A DNA stretch of 64,000 nt. Origin: Pseudomonas sp. MF4836 (GTDB lineage: Bacteria; Pseudomonadota; Gammaproteobacteria; Pseudomonadales; Pseudomonadaceae). Location: contig NZ_MVOL01000003.1 of NCBI RefSeq assembly GCF_002018875.1, positions 372,001 through 436,000 of the forward strand. The letters run 5' to 3'. Of the stretch, positions 34,791-43,919 are shown in pieces. The notes under the pieces are model-generated. The model had not been told where the DNA came from and did not search any database. It saw only the letters and a list, made by a program, of their open reading frames with translations. Numbering within the stretch: position 1 is the first letter of the stretch; each line of letters opens with the position of its first letter. Both the position numbers and the translations under genes were made by a program.

Positions 34791-34850
34791 GAATCGCGCG
34801 AGCGTTATAAAGCCCTCGGCGCCTGGGAACAACCCCTGCTCGCGCGGATC
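34791..34850 (-). promoter_or_regulatory. Candidate promoter of the paralogue cluster, bracketed by an inverted repeat
   Basis: On the minus strand TTGTTC (34832-34827) and TATAAC (34809-34804) have a 17-base spacer, a good sigma-70 match about 60 bases upstream of the paralogue C start. The promoter is bracketed by CGCGCGAGC (34795-34803) and its perfect inverse GCTCGCGCG (34838-34846), with further matches outward. This could be an operator pair or a looping site. Confidence 0.5.
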
Positions 34851-35013
34851 GTGGCAATCGGTGCCAGGGTCGTGCCTTCGCCTGCCTGCTTGAATAGCGG
34901 CCGCCGGGCTGGCGTGGGGTGGCGCCAGGTGCCCGACGGCGGGTCATCGGCCGGGCAGGGGGAAAGGTTTCGGGTTAGACTTGCCGCCTTTTCGCACATC
35001 AAGAAGCGCGCAC

Positions 35014-35556
35014 ATGGCCCAGCCGTCCACCACCTACAAGTTTGAACTGAACCTCACCGACCTCGACCGTGGGGTGTACGAGAGCGTCAAGCAGACCATC
35101 GCCCGTCATCCTTCGGAAACCGAAGAGCGCATGACCGTGCGGCTGCTGGCCTACGCCTTCTGGTACAACGAGCACTTGTCGTTCGGTCGCGGCCTGTCGG
35201 ATGTGGATGAGCCGGCCCTGTGGGAAAAGAGCCTGGATGATCGCGTCCTGCACTGGATCGAAGTCGGCCAGCCGGATGCCGACCGCCTGACCTGGTGCTC
35301 GCGTCGCACCGAGCGCACCAGCCTGCTGGCCTACGGCAGCCTGCGTGTGTGGCAGACCCGGGTGGTCGACACCCTGAAGAACCTGAAAAACGTCAACATC
35401 GCCGGCGTGCCCCAGGACGTGCTGGAGACCCTGGCCAAGGACATGCCCCGGGTGATCAAGTGGGACGTGATGATCAGCGAAGGCACGATCTTCGTCACCG
35501 ATGACCGTGGCCAGCACGAAGTCCAGCTCGAATGGCTGATGGGCGATCGCGGCTGA
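35014..35556 (+). CDS. yaeQ: YaeQ family protein
   Basis: The 180-residue soluble protein begins MAQPSTTYKFELNLTDLDRG and carries the YaeQ features EERMTVRLLAYAFWY, WIEVGQPDADRL and the C-terminal GTIFVTDDRGQHEV. YaeQ has a PD-(D/E)XK nuclease-like fold. The E. coli protein was once linked to suppression of rfaH loss, but its role is unsettled. The ATG at 35014 matches the conserved start. recJ follows 65 bases downstream. Confidence 0.9.
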   Translation: MAQPSTTYKFELNLTDLDRGVYESVKQTIARHPSETEERMTVRLLAYAFWYNEHLSFGRGLSDVDEPALWEKSLDDRVLHWIEVGQPDADRLTWCSRRTERTSLLAYGSLRVWQTRVVDTLKNLKNVNIAGVPQDVLETLAKDMPRVIKWDVMISEGTIFVTDDRGQHEVQLEWLMGDRG

Positions 35557-35621
35557 TTGCCAACCGTTCGTTCCCGTCCTCTGACGTCACCCTGCATTAG
35601 AAGAGAAGCCCCAATCGCCCC

Positions 35622-37331
35622 ATGCGTATCGAACCCCGTGAGTTGCCCGCCACCCTGCCGTTTCTCGGTGATCTGCCGCCCTTGCTGACCCGCCTGTACG
35701 CCGCCCGCGGCGTGCAGTCCGAGGCCGAGCTGGATAAGAGCCTGGCGCGGCTGATTCCCTATCAGCAACTCAAGGGTATCGATGCCGCCGTGGATTTGCT
35801 GGTGGTGGCCCTGGAGCAGCGCCAGCGCATTCTGATCGTCGGCGATTTCGATGCCGACGGTGCCACCGCCAGCACCGTGGGCGTGCTGGGCCTGCGACTG
35901 CTGGGGGCGGCCCATGTCGACTACCTGGTGCCTAACCGCTTCGAATACGGCTATGGCCTGACCCCGGAAATCGTCGCGGTGGCGCTGCAGCGCGAGCCGC
36001 AGTTGCTGATCACGGTGGACAACGGTATTTCCAGCGTCGAGGGCGTGGCCGCAGCCAAAGCAGCGGGTTTGCAGGTGCTGGTGACCGACCACCACTTGCC
36101 GGGCCATGAGCTGCCGGCGGCCGATGCCATCGTCAACCCCAATCAGCCGGGTTGCGAGTTCCCGAGCAAGGCCCTGGCCGGGGTTGGGGTGATCTTGTAT
36201 GGGCTGATGGCGCTACGCGCTCGCCTGCGCAGCCTGGGCAAGTACGAGCAGCAGCCGCAGCCGAACATCGGCGAGCTGCTGGACCTGGTGGCCCTGGGCA
36301 GCGTGGCCGACGTGGTGCCGCTGGATGCCAATAACCGGATCCTGGTGCACCAGGGCCTGGAGCGGATTCGCGCCGGGCGTGCGCGGCCGGGGCTCAAGGC
36401 GATTCTTGAGGTGGCCAAGCGCGATCACGCCCGTATCACCTCCACGGACCTCGGTTTTATCATCGGCCCACGCTTGAACGCGGCGGGGCGCCTGGACGAC
36501 ATGAGCCTGGGCATTGAATGCCTGCTCACCGCTGATGCGGCGGCAGCGCGGGAAATGGCCGGGCAGCTCGACGAGCTGAACCAGGACCGCAAATCCATCG
36601 AGCAGGGCATGCAGCGCGAGGCCCTGGCCCAGCTCAAGGACCTGCCGCTGGAGTCCATGCCGTTCGGCCTGTGCCTGTTTGATGCCGACTGGCACCAGGG
36701 GGTGATCGGGATTCTCGCGTCGCGCCTCAAAGAGCGTTATCACCGGCCGACCATCGCCTTCGCCGATGCCGGCGAGGGCATGCTCAAGGGCTCGGCGCGC
36801 TCGGTGCCGGGGTTCCATATTCGCGATGCGCTGGACGCGGTGGCCGCCAGGCATCCGCAGTTGATCAGCAAGTTCGGCGGGCATGCCATGGCGGCCGGTT
36901 TGTCGTTGCCTGAGGGGAATTTCCCGGCATTTGCCGAGGCGTTCGATGAAGAAGTCCGACGCCAGTTGCAGGAGGAAGACCTGACCGGACGCCTGCTGTC
37001 GGACGGCACCCTGGCCATCGAAGAATTCCACCTGGAACTGGCCCGGGCTCTGCGTCATGCCGGGCCCTGGGGGCAGCATTTTCCGGAGCCGCTGTTCCAT
37101 GGTGTGTTCCAGTTGGTGGAACAGCGCGTCGTCGGCGAGCGCCATTTGAAGGTGGTGCTGCGCAGCGAGTGCGGTTCGCTCAAACTCGACGGCATTGCCT
37201 TCGGCATCGACCGCGAAGTCTGGCCCAACCCGACCATCCGCTGGGTGGAGCTGGCCTACAAACTCGACGTCAACGAATTCCGGGGCCAGGAAACCGTGCA
37301 ACTGATGATCGCCCATATCGAACCTCGCTGA
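35622..37331 (+). CDS. recJ: Single-stranded-DNA-specific exonuclease RecJ
   Basis: RecJ is the 5'-3' ssDNA exonuclease of the RecF recombination and mismatch repair pathways. The 569-residue protein has DHH motifs ILIVGDFDADGATA near residue 74, LLITVDNGIS, and VTDHHLPGHELP. The DHHA1 domain shows LFDADWHQGVIGILASRLKERY, KGSARSVPGFHIRDAL and KFGGHAMAAGLSL, and a C-terminal OB domain is present. The length is typical. Confidence 0.97.
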   Translation: MRIEPRELPATLPFLGDLPPLLTRLYAARGVQSEAELDKSLARLIPYQQLKGIDAAVDLLVVALEQRQRILIVGDFDADGATASTVGVLGLRLLGAAHVDYLVPNRFEYGYGLTPEIVAVALQREPQLLITVDNGISSVEGVAAAKAAGLQVLVTDHHLPGHELPAADAIVNPNQPGCEFPSKALAGVGVILYGLMALRARLRSLGKYEQQPQPNIGELLDLVALGSVADVVPLDANNRILVHQGLERIRAGRARPGLKAILEVAKRDHARITSTDLGFIIGPRLNAAGRLDDMSLGIECLLTADAAAAREMAGQLDELNQDRKSIEQGMQREALAQLKDLPLESMPFGLCLFDADWHQGVIGILASRLKERYHRPTIAFADAGEGMLKGSARSVPGFHIRDALDAVAARHPQLISKFGGHAMAAGLSLPEGNFPAFAEAFDEEVRRQLQEEDLTGRLLSDGTLAIEEFHLELARALRHAGPWGQHFPEPLFHGVFQLVEQRVVGERHLKVVLRSECGSLKLDGIAFGIDREVWPNPTIRWVELAYKLDVNEFRGQETVQLMIAHIEPR

Positions 37332-37599
37332 TCCTGATGGCCAGCACCGCCTGACACCCCTCGGCCGGCTCCTGTAGCCGCCGCCATTCCTCCCGATACT
37401 CCAGCGCCCACCCCTCACGGGCTTTTTACCAGGAACCCTGCTCCGGCCAATGTTGTCGACTAGTCTCTAAGCACTGTCTGATTGGCCTTGTGACCTCTTG
37501 TCCTTTTTCACCCCGCGGGGGCGGGCGTTTCACCTTGTTGTCACTCGTCGACTTTTCAAACAGAACCCTGGAGCCTGACCATTGATCGAGAGGTGCCCC

Positions 37600-38706
37600 A
37601 TGAGTCTGCTGCTTGAACCCTATACCCTGCGTCAACTGACCCTGCTCAACCGCATCGCGGTTTCACCCATGTGCCAATACTCCGCCGTCGATGGCCTGGC
37701 CAACGACTGGCATCTGGTCCACCTGGGCAGCCGTGCCGTGGGCGGTGCCGGGCTGATTTTCACCGAGGCCACGGCGGTCACCGCCGACGGGCGCATCACC
37801 GCCCAGGACCTGGGCCTGTGGCATGACGAACAGATCGAACCGGTGCAACGCATCACCCGCTTTATCGCCGCCCAGGGCGCGGTAGCCGGGATTCAACTGG
37901 CCCACGCCGGGCGCAAGGCCAGCACCCATCGGCCATGGCTGGGCAAGCATGGCAGCGTCAAGGTCGAAGACGGCGGCTGGACCCCGGTCGGGCCTTCGCC
38001 AATTGCCTTCGACCCGCAGCACACGCCACCCACCCAATTGGACGAGGGGCAGATCGCCGAGGTGATCCAGGCCTTTGTCGACGCCGCCAAACGCGCACTG
38101 GTTGCCGGTTTCAAGGTGGTCGAAGTGCATGCGGCCCATGGATACCTGCTGCACCAGTTCCTCTCGCCGTTGAGCAATCAGCGGCGCGATCAGTACGGGG
38201 GCTCGTTTGACAACCGGATTCGCCTGGTGCTGCAAGTCAGCGAAGCCGTGCGCGCGGTCTGGCCGCAAGAGCTGCCGCTGTTTGTGCGGGTGTCGGCCAC
38301 CGACTGGGTGGAAGACGGCTGGAACCCGGATGAAACCGTGGAGCTGGCACGGCGCCTGAAAGCGTTGGGGGTGGACCTGATCGATGTCTCGTCCGGAGGC
38401 ACGGCGGCCAATGCCGAGATTCCTGTCGGCCCCGGCTATCAGACGCGCTTCGCCGAACGGGTGCGCAAGGATGCCGGGATTGCCACCGGCACCGTCGGCA
38501 TGATCACCGAGCCGGCTCAGGCCGAGCACATCCTGCGCACGTGCCAGGCCGATATCATCTTCCTCGCTCGCGAATTGCTGCGCGATCCGTACTGGCCGCT
38601 GCACGCCGACGATGACCTGGGCGGACGCAAGGCCACCTGGCCGGCGCAGTACCAGCGGGCGACCCACAGGGACCAGCCGATTCATGAATCGGATCTGCGC
38701 GACTGA
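37600..38706 (+). CDS. NADH:flavin oxidoreductase of the old yellow enzyme family (XenA/YqjM type)
   Basis: The 368-residue FMN enzyme reduces activated alkenes, quinones or nitro compounds. The start MSLLLEPYTLRQLTLLNRIAVSPMCQYSA carries the YqjM-class Cys in PMCQYSA (the redox-tuning Cys of XenA). Further motifs are IQLAHAGRKAS, EVHAAHGYLLHQFLSPLSNQR with the FMN/substrate His pair, and NRIRLVLQ. The ATG at 37600 is preceded by AGAGG. XenA itself is 363 residues, so this is a close relative. Confidence 0.88.
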   Translation: MSLLLEPYTLRQLTLLNRIAVSPMCQYSAVDGLANDWHLVHLGSRAVGGAGLIFTEATAVTADGRITAQDLGLWHDEQIEPVQRITRFIAAQGAVAGIQLAHAGRKASTHRPWLGKHGSVKVEDGGWTPVGPSPIAFDPQHTPPTQLDEGQIAEVIQAFVDAAKRALVAGFKVVEVHAAHGYLLHQFLSPLSNQRRDQYGGSFDNRIRLVLQVSEAVRAVWPQELPLFVRVSATDWVEDGWNPDETVELARRLKALGVDLIDVSSGGTAANAEIPVGPGYQTRFAERVRKDAGIATGTVGMITEPAQAEHILRTCQADIIFLARELLRDPYWPLHADDDLGGRKATWPAQYQRATHRDQPIHESDLRD

Positions 38707-38718
38707 CAAACCCGCGGC

Positions 38719-38945
38719 ATAAAAAACCGGCCCTGTCGGCTAATGCCAGTCAGTTAAGGGCAAGCACCTTCTATTGTGGCGAGGGAGCTTGCTCCCGCTG
38801 GGCCGCGCAGCGGCCCCAAAAATGGGGCTGCTACGCCCCGGAGCCCCGGCCGGCCCCACGGGAGCAAGCACCCTCGCCACAGGTTATGTTTCGTTCGCTC
38901 TAGCGCTTAACTGATCGGCATTGGCCCTGTAGACCGGTTTTTTAT
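38719..38945. terminator. Bidirectional-terminator-like inverted repeat whose loop holds a REPIN
   Basis: The left arm (38719-38757: ATAAAAAACCGG then CCTGTCGGCTAATGCC then CAGTTAAG) matches the inverse of the right arm (38906-38945: CTTAACTG then GGCATTGGCC then CCGGTTTTTTAT). Homology extends nearly 40 bases on each side with a few mismatches. The outer CCGG plus A/T runs fit a bidirectional terminator for the two convergent genes. Confidence 0.6.
38775..38881. repeat. REPIN (inverted pair of REP elements)
   Basis: TGTGGCGAGGGAGCTTGCTCC (from 38775) is followed by a GC-rich palindromic core and then the inverted copy GGGAGCAAGCACCCTCGCCACA ending at 38881. This is the common GTGGCGAGGGAGCTTGCTCCC REP class of the P. 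fluorescens group, mobilised by RAYT transposases encoded elsewhere. The second copy differs by one or two bases in the loop. Confidence 0.88.
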
Positions 38946-39076
38946 GGCGCGCCGTAATTGAAGGGTCGGTTAAAGCATCGAGTACAGCTGACACGGCACG
39001 GTACCCGTTGGGGCCAGCGCAGCCTGCGGCAGCGGCTACAGAGCGTGTGCCGCTGCCGGGCTGGCGAGGTTACGGG

Positions 39077-40696
39077 TCAGGGGTATTTGCGTTTTTCCGG
39101 GGCGGGCGGGAAGTACTGGTACAGCCAGGTTTCGCTCAGGGTGCGGTCGTGGGTGCGGATGAACAGCCGCAGTTCTACCGGGTCGACGCTGTCGTTGGTG
39201 GGGAACCAGTCGAAGGTGATGCGGTAGCCCTTGATTTCGTCCAGCACCAGCACATTGAAGTCCTTGACCTGGCCGTTGGAGGCGGTGACCACCGGTTCGA
39301 TGCCGGTGCCGGCCGGCAGGCGATCGAGGCCGCCACCGGTGAAGTCCACGGCAAAGCGCCGGGCCCAGACCTCGGGGTAGTGCTCGCCCGGGGCCCAGCC
39401 CTCGACGAAGCCGCCCATGCCCGAGCGCGTGGCATGCACCCGCGCCAGCGGCGTGCCCACCGGTGGCAGGGCGCTCCAGTACAGCTTGTAGCCATAGTTC
39501 AGCGATTCGCCGGCGGCCACCGGTTTTTTCGGGGTCCAGAAGGCCACGATGTTGTCCAGGGTCTCGCCGGTGGTCGGGATCTCCAGCAGGTCGATCGAGC
39601 CTTCGCCCCAGGCCGTGGTGGGTTCCACCCACAGGCTTGGGCGCCGGCTGTACCAGTCCACGGTGTCCTGATAGCTGGCGAACTCGTGGTCGGTCTGTAC
39701 CAGGCCGAAACCTTTCGGATCCTTGTCGGCGAACGCATTGAATTGCAGGTTCGCCGGGTTGTTCAGCGGGCGGCAGATCCATTCGCCATTGCCGCGCCAC
39801 ATGGCCAGGCGGTCGGAGTCGTGGATCTGCGGGTGGATGGTGTCGCACATGCGCCGCTCATGGGTGCCGCAGCTGAACATGCTGGTCATCGGGGCGATGC
39901 CCAGTTGCTCGATGGCGGTGCGCGCGTTGATATGGGCGTCGATGTCCATCACCACGCGCTCGGCCTGGCAGTCGATGTCGAAGCGATAGGCACCGGTGGC
40001 GCTTGGCGAGTCGAGCAGGGCGTAGACCACGAAGCGGGTGCTGTCCTTGTCCGGGGTTTCGAACCAGAACTGGGTGAAGTCGGGGAATTCTTCGCGTTTT
40101 TTGGCGTAGGTATCAATTGCCAGGCCACGGGCTGACAAGCCGTACTGGCCGGTGGCGTCCACCGCGCGGAAGTAGCTGGCGCCGAGGAAGGACACCACGT
40201 CGTGCTTGTCCAGCTCCGGAGCCTTGAACAGCTTGAACCCGGCAAAACCCAGGTCGCCCTTGAGCTGCGTGGTGTCGACGCTGGTGTTCTGGTAGTTGAA
40301 CAGCGTCGGACGAAAGTGCACTTCCCGCGCCTGGCGGGTCTTCGGATCGACGCTGTGCATGCGCACCGGCTGCTTGAAGCCCATGCCGACGTGGAAGAAC
40401 TGCACGTCCAGCTGGCCATTCAGGTCGTTCCACAGCGAGTGTGCGCCGTCGTACTGGATGGCATTGAAGTTCTGCGGGGTCATGGTCGCCAGGGTGGGCG
40501 GCAACACCTGTTTGGTGTCCTGGTAGCGACTGCTGGCCAACTGCTTGGCCTGGGCCTTGAGGCCCTCGAAATCAAAAGTCTGCGCCTCGCCATCGGCAGC
40601 GCCGGCCCAGGCACGGGCCGCCAGCAGGCCGCTGGCCGAAAGGCCGGTGTAGGCAGCCAGAGCCATGGAGGCTTTGAGTAGATTCCTGCGGTGCAT
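39077..40696 (-). CDS. opgD: Glucan biosynthesis protein D
   Basis: OpgD (MdoD) acts in the periplasm on osmoregulated periplasmic glucans, controlling backbone structure. The 539-residue precursor starts at 40696 ([19 protein letters not shown]) with a twin-arginine-type signal (RRNLLKA) ending at ARAWA. The beta-sandwich MdoG/OpgD domain follows with [32 protein letters not shown] and the C-terminal half [16 protein letters not shown]. An earlier in-frame start at 40786 would bury the Tat signal. opgG and opgH are not in this window, so the gene is solitary here. Confidence 0.93.
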   Translation of the reverse strand: MHRRNLLKASMALAAYTGLSASGLLAARAWAGAADGEAQTFDFEGLKAQAKQLASSRYQDTKQVLPPTLATMTPQNFNAIQYDGAHSLWNDLNGQLDVQFFHVGMGFKQPVRMHSVDPKTRQAREVHFRPTLFNYQNTSVDTTQLKGDLGFAGFKLFKAPELDKHDVVSFLGASYFRAVDATGQYGLSARGLAIDTYAKKREEFPDFTQFWFETPDKDSTRFVVYALLDSPSATGAYRFDIDCQAERVVMDIDAHINARTAIEQLGIAPMTSMFSCGTHERRMCDTIHPQIHDSDRLAMWRGNGEWICRPLNNPANLQFNAFADKDPKGFGLVQTDHEFASYQDTVDWYSRRPSLWVEPTTAWGEGSIDLLEIPTTGETLDNIVAFWTPKKPVAAGESLNYGYKLYWSALPPVGTPLARVHATRSGMGGFVEGWAPGEHYPEVWARRFAVDFTGGGLDRLPAGTGIEPVVTASNGQVKDFNVLVLDEIKGYRITFDWFPTNDSVDPVELRLFIRTHDRTLSETWLYQYFPPAPEKRKYP

Positions 40697-40955
40697 AGGT
40701 GAACCTTGTTCTGGGGATCCCGAGGCCTTCCTGGCTGCGCGCTGGATCGCTATGTGAGGTTCGGTCATGCCTTCGGCCAAACGCAACGGACTTTAAACAG
40801 ATGCCGCAGAGGATAAACGGTTCGCCATATCTGAAAAAATGATTAGCTGTATCCATTGGTAAAAAAGCCATCGCGCCAGCAAAAAGCCCTTATTCCCCCC
40901 CGGTTTTGCTGACCGAAAGCATGGATCAGCGGCGCCAGTCCATTGCCCGATACAC

Positions 40956-41981
40956 TCAACCGGCGGTCGGTGCCGGGGCTTGCAGGCAGCTGACCCCAGG
41001 CTGTGGCACCTGGCCTTCCTTGGCGTAGTGGACCAGGTTCTGCAGCACGCTCGGCTCATGGCGGTCGGCGGCTTCCTTGAAGCAGGACAGGGCACGCGGC
41101 AGGTCGGCGGTGCCCCAAAGGCCTTCGCTGTAGCCATAGCCGAGCGTGGCATAGGCCATGCCGGTGTCGAACTGTCGGGCGGCCTGGGTCACGGTGTCTT
41201 CGGCCTGGCGCGGCGCCTGGCATTTTCGTTCCGACACCTGATTGCCACGGAAGCAGTAAAAGTCCGCCAGCAGCAGCTTGGCCTCGACGTCCGATTCGGC
41301 ATAGGTGCTCAGCAGGGATTCGATCCGCGCCGGCTCCACTTCCGGTGACATCCCCGAATAACCCAGGATCACGGCCCGGGTGGCGCCGGCGGCCGAGCCG
41401 TTGTCGGCGGCGTGCAGGTCGATGCGCTGCGCCAGCTCGAAAAAGTACGTGGTCAGCGGATACAGCTCCACCGCGCCATAACCTTCGAACAGGTCGGCTT
41501 TGCGCAGCTCGCGCTGCAAGGGCGTTTCATTGGCCGGCACCCGCTCATCGAGCAGGCCTTGCAGCGACCACTGTTCGACCCGGACCAGGGTCCAGCACGG
41601 CAGTTGCTGGAACACAAAGACCTGCAGCACATCGCCCAGGCTGTCGTGCACCACCAGGCTGCGCTTGTCGATCCAGAAGGTCTGCAAACCGGCCTTGGCC
41701 TGGACCTGAGGGTCGAGCAGGGCCAGGCTCGCGGGGTTGGCGGCGGGCACTTTGTGCAGGGTCGTGACCCCATAGCCCTGATCGCCATAGGCCGGGCGCT
41801 GTTCGATCAGCGGCGAGCGGGTGTAGGTCTGTTGCAACTCGGGGCTGCTGGCGAACGCCTGGACGAAGCTCGGCAGATCGCCGCTCGGACAGCCGGATTC
41901 CGCCGCCATCAGGGCTGGGGGCGCGAGGCTGATCAGCAGCCCGAGCAGGGCCAGGCCCAGGGTGTTGAAGGGAGAGGGCAT
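40956..41981 (-). CDS. Exported protein of unknown function, last gene of a four-gene operon
   Basis: The family is not recognised with confidence. The 341-residue product has a signal peptide (LGLALLGLLISLAPPALMAA) and a mature part starting ESGCPSGDLPSFVQAFASSPELQQTYTRSPL. This opening resembles short exported domains with a FxxF...F.....Q......PL pattern found in many uncharacterised periplasmic proteins. The C-terminal third is helical and Sel1/TPR-like (AKLLLADFYCFRGN, GMAYATLGYGYSEGLWGTADLPRALSCFKEAADR). Several Cys may form disulfides. It follows the next gene upstream by 32 bases on the same strand. Confidence 0.65.
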   Translation of the reverse strand: MPSPFNTLGLALLGLLISLAPPALMAAESGCPSGDLPSFVQAFASSPELQQTYTRSPLIEQRPAYGDQGYGVTTLHKVPAANPASLALLDPQVQAKAGLQTFWIDKRSLVVHDSLGDVLQVFVFQQLPCWTLVRVEQWSLQGLLDERVPANETPLQRELRKADLFEGYGAVELYPLTTYFFELAQRIDLHAADNGSAAGATRAVILGYSGMSPEVEPARIESLLSTYAESDVEAKLLLADFYCFRGNQVSERKCQAPRQAEDTVTQAARQFDTGMAYATLGYGYSEGLWGTADLPRALSCFKEAADRHEPSVLQNLVHYAKEGQVPQPGVSCLQAPAPTAG

Positions 41982-42013
41982 CGAGAGCTCCGTCGCGGGT
42001 GGGGCAAAAGGGA

Positions 42014-42463
42014 TTATTGGCTGTCCGGGTCGCAGTACAGCACCGAGCCGCCGGGATTCTTCGGGTCGGCAATCAACAACGGGGCCTGTACACCGTCGCC
42101 GTCGAAGCCTTGGCCCAGTTGCTGGCGCGCCGTCTGCACATCGGCGTCAAGGTACAGCGCGTGCACTGAAAACGGCCCGCGATACGGAATGCCGATGGCA
42201 TGCACCGCCAGCCCGTGGAACTGGTCCTTGACGCAAAAGCGCGCACCTTCGTCGAGGTCGCAGGGTTGCAGTTGGCGCTCGACAAAGTACTGGCCGCTGA
42301 GCTGCTGGTTGCTGGGGTCGAGAAACACCTGCTCGACGCTGCAACTGGCCAGGCCGGCGAACTGCTGGTCCAGGCTCATGGCCAGGCAATTGCCGCTGGC
42401 GCCCAGCACCACTAGCAGGCTCAGGTACCGAAGGGGCGCCGGCAGGCGCAGGCCATCACTCAT
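42014..42463 (-). CDS. Small exported protein of unknown function
   Basis: Not recognised. The 149-residue product carries a signal peptide (LRYLSLLVVLGASGNCLA). The mature part starts MSLDQQFAGLASCSVEQVFLD and has four Cys (SCSVEQ, QPCDLD, RFCVKD, LYCDPD) that could form two disulfides. Its start overlaps the stop of the upstream membrane-protein gene by eight bases, indicating translational coupling. Confidence 0.65.
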   Translation of the reverse strand: MSDGLRLPAPLRYLSLLVVLGASGNCLAMSLDQQFAGLASCSVEQVFLDPSNQQLSGQYFVERQLQPCDLDEGARFCVKDQFHGLAVHAIGIPYRGPFSVHALYLDADVQTARQQLGQGFDGDGVQAPLLIADPKNPGGSVLYCDPDSQ

Positions 42464-42848
42464 GGGGCAGGTCCTTGGAGCGTAGCAATCGATGCAGGCG
42501 CTGCGCCAGCCAGATCGCCAGTAACGGCAAGCCGCTGGACAAGGCGCAATACACCATGCCGCGTATGGGGTTGCTGGGGAAAAACATCCAGGCGCTGGCC
42601 AGCACCGGCAGCAGGATCAGGCCCAGCTTGAGCTTGAGGTTGGGCACCAGCGCGGCCAGTACGTTGACCCCGATAAACAGGATGAACAGGTAATAGACCC
42701 CAAGCCCCACCGCGACACCACGCGAGATCGAGCCGAACAGCTGCAGGTAGAGCGGCACGCCCAGCAGATGCGCCAGGTAAAACAGCGCGACCGCCAGGCC
42801 GTGCGCCAATAGCGCGCAGCCTATGCGGATGAACGTGTCGCGGCTCAT
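42456..42848 (-). CDS. Small membrane protein, paralogue of the gene immediately upstream
   Basis: Not recognised. The 130-residue product has about four hydrophobic helices (CALLAHGLAVALFYLAHLL, VAVGLGVYYLFILFIGVNVL, LILLPVLASAWMFF, LPLLAIWLA). It shares FGSIS, a F(I/V)GVN, NPIRGxVYC and a terminal LHxLL motif with the protein encoded upstream, so the two are tandem duplicates. The ATG overlaps the upstream TGA (ATGA, 42845-42848). Confidence 0.7.
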   Translation of the reverse strand: MSRDTFIRIGCALLAHGLAVALFYLAHLLGVPLYLQLFGSISRGVAVGLGVYYLFILFIGVNVLAALVPNLKLKLGLILLPVLASAWMFFPSNPIRGMVYCALSSGLPLLAIWLAQRLHRLLRSKDLPHE

Positions 42849-43249
42849 GGGGCGCAGGCTCGTTTCGCCCTTGGGCTGAGCAACTGATGCAGCCCTCGGG
42901 ACAGATAGATCGCCGCCAAGGGCAGCAGGCCGAGCTCCGAGCAGTAGACCAGGCCACGAATCGGGTTGTGGGGGAACATTATGTAAGCGGTCAGCAGCAA
43001 CAGCGGCAGGATCAGCAACAGCTTGATCCTGAGCACCGGAATGATAGCGATCAGCAGATTGACCCCGACGAACAGGCAGAACAGGGTGCGCATCATCGGG
43101 CCAAAGCCAAAAAACTTGCTGATGCTGCCGAACATCTGCTCGTAGAACGGGATGCCGTAGTAATCGATCAACACGCAAGTGGCCACCGCGAGGCTGTGGG
43201 CCAGAAGGGCGGTGATCAGGCGAATCAGCTCGTCACGGGCGGAAGTCAC
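42845..43249 (-). CDS. Small membrane protein, first gene of the operon
   Basis: Not recognised. From the GTG at 43249 the product is 134 residues with about four membrane helices (LITALLAHSLAVATCVLIDYY, MMRTLFCLFVGVNLLIAII, LLLILPLLLLTAYIMF, LLPLAAIYLS). It contains FGSIS, FVGVN, NPIRGLVYC and LHQLLSP, shared with the next gene. The shared order shows a gene duplication. GGAG lies nine bases upstream of the GTG. It heads a tightly coupled operon with two exported proteins, so the four products may work together at the envelope. Confidence 0.7.
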   Translation of the reverse strand: MTSARDELIRLITALLAHSLAVATCVLIDYYGIPFYEQMFGSISKFFGFGPMMRTLFCLFVGVNLLIAIIPVLRIKLLLILPLLLLTAYIMFPHNPIRGLVYCSELGLLPLAAIYLSRGLHQLLSPRAKRACAP

Positions 43250-43476
43250 CGCCGGGCGCTCCGCAGCGGAGTCGACCCGCTTCGGACGGACAATGGTGGG
43301 TATGACATGGGGGCGTCCTTGCTACCTGGGTACGTTTCCAGCGCCCCGGTGGAGGGCGGCGGGCACTTTATGGCGGCGGATAGTGCCGCAACTTGATTCG
43401 CTTATCCAGAACTCGTTCAATGGCGCCTTTTCAGGGAGATCAGGTCAATGAATTGCAGCCTCCAGGGCGCTGCCCG

Positions 43477-43905
43477 ATGAAGCTCAGGAAGACCGTTTTC
43501 GGACTGCTGATACTGCTTGCCTGCGGCGCCGGGGTGTTCATCCAACAGTTGAGTGAGGTGCTCAATCGCGAGCCTTACACCAGCAGAGGATCTTCGGGAC
43601 GCTACCTCTTGCAGCATGTCCATGCCGGTAACCTGTTCATACCCTTCAGGCACCTGGGGTATCTGCAGGTGGTTGACCTCCAGAACCCGCAGCGGGTTTA
43701 CCGCTCGCCCTTGATCTACGACGATTCGCTGGACATGCGCATGTCGGAGAGTGCCCGGGAACTGAGTATTTTCGGCGTGACATTCAACACCGAGACCAAG
43801 ACCTACTTTATCCAGTGGCGGGACTGGGAGCCCCATTGGCTCAACTGGTTTATCAGCAATACGCCGTATGGGGTGTGCAGCGACGCCGAAGGCACCTGCT
43901 TTTGA
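43477..43905 (+). CDS. Membrane-anchored or exported protein of unknown function
   Basis: Not recognised. The 142-residue product begins MKLRKTVFGLLILLACGAGVF, a signal anchor or signal peptide, followed by a beta-rich mature part (YLLQHVHAGNLFIPF, LGYLQVVDLQNPQRVYRSPLIYD, FGVTFNTETKTYFIQWRDWEPHWLNWF) and a Cys pair near the end (GVCSDAEGTCF). It is transcribed away from the four-gene operon of small membrane and exported proteins and may belong to the same locus. Confidence 0.6.
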   Translation: MKLRKTVFGLLILLACGAGVFIQQLSEVLNREPYTSRGSSGRYLLQHVHAGNLFIPFRHLGYLQVVDLQNPQRVYRSPLIYDDSLDMRMSESARELSIFGVTFNTETKTYFIQWRDWEPHWLNWFISNTPYGVCSDAEGTCF

Positions 43906-43919
43906 GCCGCGGCACGTTG

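Larger units (their letters stand above)
38707..39076. other. Convergent intergenic region of 370 bases with nested repeats
   Basis: It separates the old yellow enzyme gene (plus) from opgD (minus). It contains the REPIN at 38775-38881 and the surrounding inverted repeat 38719-38945, listed separately. From 38946 to 39076 I see nothing supported. Confidence 0.6.

Noticed and set aside
40956..43249. Type VI secretion effector-immunity locus
   Set aside because: No VgrG, PAAR, Rhs or recognisable toxin domain is nearby. The small membrane and exported proteins alone do not support the call.
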